A stretch of 57,203 nucleotides of DNA, taken from contig CACZZL010000013.1 in NCBI GenBank assembly GCA_902785605.1, forward strand, positions 1 to 57,203, read 5' to 3'. Below the pieces are notes generated by a model that saw only the letters and a program-made list of their open reading frames with translations, made no database searches and was not told the DNA's origin. Source of the DNA: an uncultured Bacteroidales bacterium (lineage in GTDB: Bacteria > Bacteroidota > Bacteroidia > Bacteroidales > Paludibacteraceae). Positions 51,345 to 57,203 of the stretch are shown here, in pieces. Position numbers and translations under genes: made by a program. The first letter of the stretch is position 1. Each line of letters starts with the position of its first letter.

Positions 51345-52405
51345 TTATCTTCTTTTGTTTCTTCGACAACTTCCTTTAATTGTAAGAAACGGTCAAAATC
51401 AGATTGATATAATTGATCTTGAACAATACGGTACTTCTCAAACTCTGTTTCTGCTTTCGCTTTTGCTAATTCCGCGGAGATACGTCCTGCGTCTTGCAGA
51501 ATTTCCGAATCCCACAATGTAAGGAAACCATTCAACCGTTGTTCCCAATCGGCCATAGTCATCGGAATATGACGATGAGCTTGTACCTCTGCCAAATCAA
51601 GGTATGCATTGACTATTCGTCCTAATTGTTGAAGTTCATCTGCCGTCAGGTAGTTCTTAGCGATAACCACATCATAGCGGTGGATTTTTCCTTCCGGAGC
51701 ACCTTCCCATGTTGTTAGGCCCATATGCTTTTTCTCTGCATCAGCACGTTCGTATATAAGTTCTGCCGCTGTATGTTGATGAACAGCATAATGAAGCTTA
51801 TTCTGCACAGCCGCAAAGAAACGTTTTGTTGCCGTAGATGTTGGGTCATAGTCAATGCTTGTGGCATAGATATCCGTCACTTTTTGGTAGAAACGACGCT
51901 CTGAGAGGCGTATTTCACGAATCTTCTCTAATTGCTTCTCAAAATAGTCTTTCGTGAGAATCGTTCCGCCTTTCTTAAGTCGCTCTGAATCCATTACCCA
52001 GCCTTGTATGGTATAGTCTTTCACGATAGCGTTTGCCCATTTACGGAACTGCACAGCACGCTCGTTGTTCACCTTAAACCCGACCGCAATAATCATTTGC
52101 AAACTATAGTGCTTTACCTCTCGCGCCACTTGGCGTGTACCTTCAGTTTGAACTATCCTAAAATTTCGGATAGTTGCCTCCTCAGATAACTCATTGTCGC
52201 TGTAAATCTGCTGAATATGGTAATTCAATGTACGCACATCTACCCCATACAACTCCGCCATCAAACGTTGTGTTAGCCATAAATTCTCATCTTGATAGCG
52301 CAGTTCCACACTATCAGGTTGATCACCGATAGTACTTACAAACGTCAAATACTCTGCTGCTGACGAACGAAGAGTTATTTCATTATCTTTCTTTTGCTTT
52401 GACAT
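51341..52405 (-). CDS. rhuM: RhuM family protein
   Basis: 354 residues. Family markers: LRYQDENLWLTQRLMAELYG near the N-terminus, NYHIQQIYSDNELSEEATIR, then REVKHYSLQMIIAVGFKVNN and RAVQFRKWANAIVKDYTIQG. RhuM was named in a Salmonella pathogenicity island, but the family is widespread on mobile elements and its biochemical role is unproven; links to phage defence are possible. Lower GC than murA next to it, so likely acquired. No toxin or antitoxin partner is obvious beside it. Confidence 0.92.
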   Translation of the reverse strand: MSKQKKDNEITLRSSAAEYLTFVSTIGDQPDSVELRYQDENLWLTQRLMAELYGVDVRTLNYHIQQIYSDNELSEEATIRNFRIVQTEGTRQVAREVKHYSLQMIIAVGFKVNNERAVQFRKWANAIVKDYTIQGWVMDSERLKKGGTILTKDYFEKQLEKIREIRLSERRFYQKVTDIYATSIDYDPTSTATKRFFAAVQNKLHYAVHQHTAAELIYERADAEKKHMGLTTWEGAPEGKIHRYDVVIAKNYLTADELQQLGRIVNAYLDLAEVQAHRHIPMTMADWEQRLNGFLTLWDSEILQDAGRISAELAKAKAETEFEKYRIVQDQLYQSDFDRFLQLKEVVEETKEDK

Positions 52406-52420
52406 ATTATTCCTTATTTA

Positions 52421-53728
52421 TTATTCCTCGCGGCGGATGTGGGCACCGATGGCATTGAGGCGGTTCTCGATGTCTTCGTAGCCACGGTCGATCTGGTCGA
52501 TGTGGTCAATCTTACTCGTTCCTTCGGCACTCATGGCCGCGATGAGCATAGCGATACCGGCACGGATATCGGGGCTGGTCATGTTGTTATGCTTGAGTTG
52601 ACGGGTGTGGTCGTGTCCGATGACCACAGCGCGGTGCGGGTCACAGAGGATGATCTGCGCGCCCATATCAATCAGTTTGTCCACGAAGAACAGACGAGAC
52701 TCGAACATCTTCTGGTGAATGAGTACCGACCCGCGTGCTTGGGTAGCGACCACAAGGATCACGGACAGCAAATCCGGTGTGAGGCCGGGCCAAGGAGCAT
52801 CCGCCATCGTGAGGATTGAACCGTCCAAGAAGGACTCGATCTGATAATGGTCCTGGGCGGGAATGATAATGTCATCTCCGTCCACATCGATGCGTATACC
52901 GAGGCGGCGGAAGGCATCCGGAATGATACCCAGGTCACGGTAGCCGACATTCTTGATACGCAGTTCCGAACCGGTGATAGCTGCCATGCCGATGAACGAA
53001 CCGACCTCAATCATATCGGGCAGCAGGGTATGCTGTGCACCGTGCAGGGACTTCACTCCTTCGATCGTGAGCAGGTTAGACCCTACACCGCTGATGCGGG
53101 CACCCATGTTATTGAGCAGTTTGCACAGTTGCTGCAGATACGGTTCGCAGGCCGCGTTGTAGATCGTGGTTGTTCCTTCGGCGAGGACAGAAGCCATAAT
53201 GATATTGGCCGTTCCGGTCACGGAAGCCTCGTCCAACAGCATGTACGTGCCTTGGAGGTGCTTACCGCTAAAGCGGTAGGCAAGCAGTTTGGAGTCGTAT
53301 TGGAAGGTCGCACCGAGATTGACCATGCCTTGGAAATGGGTATCGAGACGACGGCGACCGATCTTGTCACCACCGGGTTTGGCATAGGTCACCTCGCCCA
53401 AGCGCGCCAAGAGCGGGCCGATGAGCATGACTGAGCCGCGCAGTTTATTGCATTTCTTAAGGAAGTCCGCACTGCGCAGATACGCCGTGTCCAGATCCGC
53501 CGCGGTGAAAGCGTACGTCCCCTTGGTCAGTTTCTCCACCTTAACGCCCATCGAAGCGATGAGGTCGATGAGATTGTTCACGTCGAGGATGTCCGGCAGG
53601 TTGCTGATGACCACCGTCTCCTTGGTGAGCAACACGGCACAGAGCACTTGCAGCGCCTCGTTCTTCGCGCCTTGCGGAGTGATGGCGCCATGCAGTTTAT
53701 GTCCTCCTTCTACGATAAAACTTGCCAT
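52421..53728 (-). CDS. murA: UDP-N-acetylglucosamine 1-carboxyvinyltransferase MurA (Asp in place of Cys)
   Basis: 435 residues. EPSP-synthase fold: GGHKLHGAITPQGAKNEALQ with the catalytic Lys-Asn, LRGSVMLIGPLLAR, and the loop PGGDKIGRRRLDTH. In most bacteria that loop carries the Cys that reacts with fosfomycin; here residue 121 is Asp. Asp variants are catalytically active and fosfomycin-insensitive (as in Mycobacterium and Chlamydia MurA). It commits UDP-GlcNAc to peptidoglycan synthesis. murB follows 30 bases away across a heptad-like gap, an ordered pair for the first two steps. Confidence 0.96.
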   Translation of the reverse strand: MASFIVEGGHKLHGAITPQGAKNEALQVLCAVLLTKETVVISNLPDILDVNNLIDLIASMGVKVEKLTKGTYAFTAADLDTAYLRSADFLKKCNKLRGSVMLIGPLLARLGEVTYAKPGGDKIGRRRLDTHFQGMVNLGATFQYDSKLLAYRFSGKHLQGTYMLLDEASVTGTANIIMASVLAEGTTTIYNAACEPYLQQLCKLLNNMGARISGVGSNLLTIEGVKSLHGAQHTLLPDMIEVGSFIGMAAITGSELRIKNVGYRDLGIIPDAFRRLGIRIDVDGDDIIIPAQDHYQIESFLDGSILTMADAPWPGLTPDLLSVILVVATQARGSVLIHQKMFESRLFFVDKLIDMGAQIILCDPHRAVVIGHDHTRQLKHNNMTSPDIRAGIAMLIAAMSAEGTSKIDHIDQIDRGYEDIENRLNAIGAHIRREE

Positions 53729-53766
53729 TTATCAATGAATAATTAATAATGAATAATGAATATCTT
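53727..53766. repeat. Heptad array between murB and murA (AATAATG type)
   Basis: ATGAATAATTAATAATGA-like AT units in the gap and over the end of murB. Confidence 0.7.
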
Positions 53767-53767
53767 T

Positions 53768-54697
53768 TTAGATATAGTTAACCTCCGGGTGGATGGTGAT
53801 GCCGAATTTCTCTTGGACGCTTGCAGCCACTTGTGCGGCAAGATCGATGATGTCTTGGGCAGAAGCATTGTTGGCGTTCACGATGACGAGCGGTTGCTTG
53901 GGCCACACCTGCGCACCGCCGAGTGTCTTGCCTTTCCACCCGCATTGCTCAATGAGCCAGGCAGCAGGAATCTTAACGCCCTGCGGAGTGGCAAAATGCG
54001 GCATATCGGGGTATTGAGCAAGCAGCGCATTGGCTTGCTGTTCGGGCACAAAGGGGTTCATGAAGAACGATCCGGCAGAACCTACTTCGCCTACGGTCGG
54101 CAGTTTGGCCATGCGCGTAGTGATGATCTCTTCGCGGGTCTTGGTCGCCTCGCCGGGTTTGACTTTATAGACCACCGAGGTGACGATGTATTTGCCCTTC
54201 AGTTCGTGCTTGAACGCACTGTCACGGTAGCCGAACCGGCACTCAGAATTGGTGAACACCCGTTCTTCGAGCGTCTCCACATCGATCGTATAGACACGCT
54301 CGATCACATCTTTGGCTTCCACACCATACGCACCGACGTTCTGCACGGCCGACGCACCCACTTCGCCCGGGATCAGACTCAGTTTCTCGAGTCCGCAGTA
54401 GCCCATGTCGGTCAATTGGGCGATCATGTCATCGAGTCGCAGACCGTTCTGCGCCTCCACGGTCTCGTCGTCCAGGAAACGGGCACGTGCCATGCCTGAG
54501 TGCAGGATCACACCGTCAAAATCACGGGTGAACAGCAAGTTCGAACCCTGCCCTATATGCAGGATCTTCTCACCGCGGTACTGCCGTAACAATTCGCGTA
54601 GTTCATCCAACGAATAATACTCCGCAAAAATTTTCGCTTTGGCATCAATGCCGAAAGTGTTATAGGCTAATAATGAGATGTCCTTTTCAATTTTCAT
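53768..54697 (-). CDS. murB: UDP-N-acetylenolpyruvoylglucosamine reductase
   Basis: 309 residues. FAD-binding motif HIGQGSNLLF, then SLIPGEVGASAVQNVGAYGV and GSAGSFFMNPFVPE with the catalytic Ser, and a Glu near the end. Reduces the enolpyruvyl group to make UDP-MurNAc. The ATG and the following codons (ATG AAA ATT GAA) belong to a long heptad array at 54684-54745. Ordinary length for the type with the extra C-terminal loop. Confidence 0.95.
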   Translation of the reverse strand: MKIEKDISLLAYNTFGIDAKAKIFAEYYSLDELRELLRQYRGEKILHIGQGSNLLFTRDFDGVILHSGMARARFLDDETVEAQNGLRLDDMIAQLTDMGYCGLEKLSLIPGEVGASAVQNVGAYGVEAKDVIERVYTIDVETLEERVFTNSECRFGYRDSAFKHELKGKYIVTSVVYKVKPGEATKTREEIITTRMAKLPTVGEVGSAGSFFMNPFVPEQQANALLAQYPDMPHFATPQGVKIPAAWLIEQCGWKGKTLGGAQVWPKQPLVIVNANNASAQDIIDLAAQVAASVQEKFGITIHPEVNYI

Positions 54698-54745
54698 TTT
54701 TCATCTTTCATCTTTCATCTTTCATTCTTCATCTTTCATTTTAGA
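54684..54745. repeat. Heptad array between nadE and murB (ATGAAAG type), nine units
   Basis: Minus strand ATGAAAG repeated with single changes (ATGAAGA, ATGAAAA, TTGAAAA), about nine units. It contains the nadE stop region and the murB start codon. Confidence 0.93.
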
Positions 54746-56672
54746 TGCAACAAGCATCTGACGGCATTCTCCAGTCTCCACGGGGAGATAATGAAACATT
54801 AACTACTTTCGGTCCGTCAGGCATGGCGGTACGTTTGAACTGCTGGGTGCAGAAACGACGCATGAAGGTCGTCAGCCACTTGTCGATAGTCGCTTCGTCG
54901 TAGCGGTCTTCGAACGCCTGCAGGGCCATGTATTTGATTTTTTCGCGGGTGAAACCGAAGCGCATGAAATAGAACAGGAAGAAATCGTGCAACTCGTACG
55001 GGCCCACTTTGTCTTCCGTCTTCTGGGCGATCTCACCGTTCTCATCGGTCGGCAGCAGTTCGGGTGAGACAGGTGTCTCGACCACATCCATCAGGATCGA
55101 GCGCAGCGGTTCGCCGTACAGGTTCTCTGCCGCATAGCGCACAAGGTACTTGACGAGGGTCTTGGGGATGCCGGCGTTGATGCCGTACATGGACATCTGG
55201 TCGCCGTTGTAGGTACACCAGCCGAGTGCGAGTTCGCTCAGGTCGCCTGTTCCGACCACGATTCCGTTCAGTTCGTTGGCGAGGTCCATCAGTATGAGGG
55301 TACGCACGCGGGCCTGCGCGTTCTCATAGGTCGCATCGTGGATGTCCATGTCGTGACCGATATCGTGCAGGTGTTGCGTCGCCACCTCGCAGATAGAGAT
55401 CTCACGGTGGGTGATACCCAACTGCTCCATGAGTTGGAGCGCGTTCTGGTACGTACGGTCGGAAGTGCCGAAACCGGGCATGGTCACACCGACCACGCGG
55501 CTGCGGTCGTAACCCAACAGATCAGCCGTCTGCACACAGACGAGCAGCGCCAGCGTGCTATCCAAACCGCCGGATATACCGATCACGACCGTCTCGGAGC
55601 GGGTGTGCTCCCAACGGCGTGCCAACGCTGAGGTCTGGATCGAGAACACGTCCATGCAGTACTGATCTTCCTTGCCTTTCTTGGGCAGGAACGGCATGGG
55701 CGAGAACGTGCGGTGAACGGGTTCGGTGAACTCCTCTTCCCGCTCAATCGGTGCCACGTTGATATGACGGTAATGACCCGTTTTGTCTTTGGTGAAATTG
55801 GTGTTCCGCTGCCGGTCGGTACGCAGCCGCTCAATGTCGATCTCCTGAATGATCATCGAGTTGTTGCGTTGGAAACGCTCTCCTGCGGTTAGTATATCGC
55901 CGTTCTCGGCAATGTACGTGCTGCCGGAGAACACCACATCGGTCGTGCTCTCGCCTACACCTGAACTGGTATAGACATAGCCGCAGTGCACACGCACGCT
56001 CTGCTGTTTGATCATCTGACGGCGGAAGATATGCTTGCCGATGATGCAGTTGGAGCTTGACAGGTTGAAGATGATCTCCGCGCCCTGGATAGCCAGTTGC
56101 GTGGACGGCGGGAGCGGCGACCACAGGTCCTCGCATATCTCGATGCCGAAAGCATAATTACGGGTGCAGAACAGCAGGTCTGTTCCGAACGGCACCTCGC
56201 CGCTCCATATCTCTATCTTCGGGATGCGCGGAGAAATGCCACCGGGTGTGTATTCGCGGGCAGCGCGTCCTGATGTGAACCAACGTTTCTCGTAGAACTC
56301 ACCGGTATTCGGCAGGTTGACCTTGGGCACGACACCCATCACTTCGCCGTCTGTCATGACGAACGCGCAGTTGAACAGGTCGTTGTCCACCTGCAGCGGT
56401 GCGCCGACCAGCACGATGATCGCTTTGCCGCGTGTGTAGTCACACAGCGCTTCCAGTTCGCGCATCGCACTCTGTTGCAGCGCTTGCGTGAAGAACAAGT
56501 CTGCACAAGTGTAACCGGTCAAACTCAACTCCGGGAAGCAGATTACCTCTACTCCTTCCGCCAAAGCCTCATCAATCTGAGCACGTATCTGCTCCGCGTT
56601 GTAACGGCAATCTGCCACACGCATTGTCGGCACTGCTGCCGCCACACGAACAAATCCAAAATTCGTATTCAT
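54741..56672 (-). CDS. nadE: Glutamine-dependent NAD+ synthase
   Basis: 643 residues, the long two-domain type. N-terminal nitrilase-like glutaminase (CFPELSLTGYTCADLF with Glu, VPKVNLPNTGEFYE with Lys, FGIEICEDLWSP with Cys), C-terminal synthetase with the P-loop VVIGISGGLDSTLALLV and later GTGDLSELALGWCTYNGD. Makes NAD+ from NaAD using ammonia from glutamine. Own promoter at 56694-56727. Together with nadD it covers the last steps of NAD synthesis. Confidence 0.97.
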   Translation of the reverse strand: MNTNFGFVRVAAAVPTMRVADCRYNAEQIRAQIDEALAEGVEVICFPELSLTGYTCADLFFTQALQQSAMRELEALCDYTRGKAIIVLVGAPLQVDNDLFNCAFVMTDGEVMGVVPKVNLPNTGEFYEKRWFTSGRAAREYTPGGISPRIPKIEIWSGEVPFGTDLLFCTRNYAFGIEICEDLWSPLPPSTQLAIQGAEIIFNLSSSNCIIGKHIFRRQMIKQQSVRVHCGYVYTSSGVGESTTDVVFSGSTYIAENGDILTAGERFQRNNSMIIQEIDIERLRTDRQRNTNFTKDKTGHYRHINVAPIEREEEFTEPVHRTFSPMPFLPKKGKEDQYCMDVFSIQTSALARRWEHTRSETVVIGISGGLDSTLALLVCVQTADLLGYDRSRVVGVTMPGFGTSDRTYQNALQLMEQLGITHREISICEVATQHLHDIGHDMDIHDATYENAQARVRTLILMDLANELNGIVVGTGDLSELALGWCTYNGDQMSMYGINAGIPKTLVKYLVRYAAENLYGEPLRSILMDVVETPVSPELLPTDENGEIAQKTEDKVGPYELHDFFLFYFMRFGFTREKIKYMALQAFEDRYDEATIDKWLTTFMRRFCTQQFKRTAMPDGPKVVNVSLSPRGDWRMPSDACCI

Positions 56673-57202
56673 AATTCAAAAAACCTTTGCGGGTGCAAAG
56701 GTAGTGATTTTTTTTGATATGTGCAAATAAAATGAGAAAAAATCGTTTGAGGCAGCGCCGAAATAAGAAAAATCGCCCCGAAGAGCGATTTTTCCCGTAA
56801 CCGGTAACCGGTAACCGGTAACCTGTTACCCTGCGGATGCTCCGCATCGTACGCAGCGCCGCAGACGGACCAGAGGTAGGATTTCATGGTCTTTTTGCCG
56901 TTCGCAGAGTCCTTCTGCGCGAGGAACGCTGCCTGGTCGGACGACGCGTACTCCAAGCTGTCCTTACGAGCAGCTACTGCTGCTGCGACAGCGGCGAAGC
57001 GTACGCGGAGACGCATCTCCTTGGTCGTCACCGGAGTCGAGCGGGTTACGGAACTCAAGCCGCGCATGTAGAGGCGGGAGCAATCCGGGTTGGTGGTTTC
57101 GGCTACACGGTGGGTAGCGAGAATCATCTTCTGGTCACCGGCGTGTTGCGACTTTTTGTTGATTTTGGTGAGGGCACCGCTGACGGTCTTGATCGCGTCA
57201 GC
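56669..57202 (-). CDS. MAKVEW-type protein, right copy (5' end outside the window)
   Basis: Continues the sequence of the left copy (ADAIKTVSGALTKINKKSQH) and shows what lies after the left break: basic and Ala-rich helices (RLRVRFAAVAAAVAARKD) and a conserved-looking end TMKSYLWSVCGAAYDAEHPQ. Its first six codons lie beyond the edge. After HPQG the frame reads through the GGTTACC heptads and then through the terminator to 56669, giving a tail unlike the rest; the original stop was probably lost or overwritten by the array. The natural protein likely ended near 56830. Function unknown. Confidence 0.65.
   Translation of the reverse strand, partial: ADAIKTVSGALTKINKKSQHAGDQKMILATHRVAETTNPDCSRLYMRGLSSVTRSTPVTTKEMRLRVRFAAVAAAVAARKDSLEYASSDQAAFLAQKDSANGKKTMKSYLWSVCGAAYDAEHPQGNRLPVTGYRLREKSLFGAIFLISALPQTIFSHFICTYQKKSLPLHPQRFFEL
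56694..56727 (-). promoter_or_regulatory. Promoter of nadE
   Basis: Minus strand TTTGCA (56722-56727), poly-A spacer, TACCTTTGCA (56694-56703), about 22 bases before the ATG. Confidence 0.8.
56768..56793 (-). terminator. Terminator after the right MAKVEW-type gene
   Basis: AAAAATCGC (56768-56776), loop of 8, GCGATTTTT (56785-56793). It ends leftward transcripts before the nadE promoter; A and T runs suit both strands. Confidence 0.8.
56795..56832. repeat. Heptad array at the end of the MAKVEW-type gene (GGTAACC type)
   Basis: About five GGTAACC/GGTTACC units, which are self-complementary, directly upstream of the terminator. Confidence 0.9.
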
Positions 57203-57203
57203 C

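Overview
The window looks like a chromosomal segment of an uncultured gut-type Bacteroidales, possibly Paludibacteraceae or a relative; the family is inferred from style and was not tested. The grounds are Bacteroidetes promoters (a TAnnTTTG -7 box, usually TACCTTTGCA, with TTTGCA or TTGCAC about 20 bases upstream), type IX secretion parts (a PorE-type lipoprotein, a PorD/DUF4835 protein and a cargo with a C-terminal sorting domain), and Bacteroidetes-specific families (DUF4831, DUF4476, DUF5675, a DUF6150 remnant). No rRNA, tRNA, CRISPR array, integrase or transposase was seen.

Layout. (1) 1-3631: a leftward cassette of about ten very small genes with a phage-like look: HNH-type protein, coiled-coil and basic unknowns, a 55-residue HTH-like protein, a holin-like membrane protein, a DUF5675 protein and a short membrane peptide. 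It ends in a gene (MAKVEW-type) cut by the left edge; a second copy is cut by the right edge. (2) 3.8-7.4 kb: accessory single genes (coiled-coil protein, lipoprotein, YhcG/DUF1016 PD-(D/E)XK protein), a possible small RNA and a DUF6150 fragment. (3) 7.5-33 kb, rightward: ion channel, bactofilin, DUF1015, porE, thyA, folA, tex, ettA, tilS, aroE, DUF4831, porD, recN, rarA, hemW, PBP1A, TPR protein, GumN-like protein and an amidase-like secreted protein. (4) 33-35.4 kb: ftsY and aspA with their own promoter, closed by a bidirectional terminator. (5) 35.4-43.5 kb, leftward: a low-complexity W/H/S/T-rich secreted protein, ribBA, an LptF/LptG-type permease, cdd, nadD, gmk, yicC, mnmE. (6) 43.6-45.3 kb, rightward: DUF4476 and carboxypeptidase-regulatory-like proteins. 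(7) 45.3-57.2 kb, leftward: rlmB, dsbD, a 1176-residue type IX cargo, rhuM, murA, murB, nadE and the second MAKVEW-type gene.

The most striking structure is not a gene. Degenerate arrays of 7-bp units recur at more than twenty places. They fill gaps inside operons, often supplying the stop codon of one gene and the start of the next, and they also lie in frame inside conserved genes (DUF1015, thyA, folA, tex, ribBA, mnmE). Many are two back-to-back inverted arrays able to form hairpins. One 37-base stretch is identical in an intergenic gap (7334-7370) and in a coding region (9611-9647). In tex the copy differs from its intergenic twin at the base that would otherwise make an in-frame stop. 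I do not recognise this heptad system from Bacteroidales; the nearest thing I know is the heptanucleotide STRR repeats of cyanobacteria.

A second repeat family consists of 17-19 base odd palindromes with paired, compensatory changes, found only in the accessory left end.
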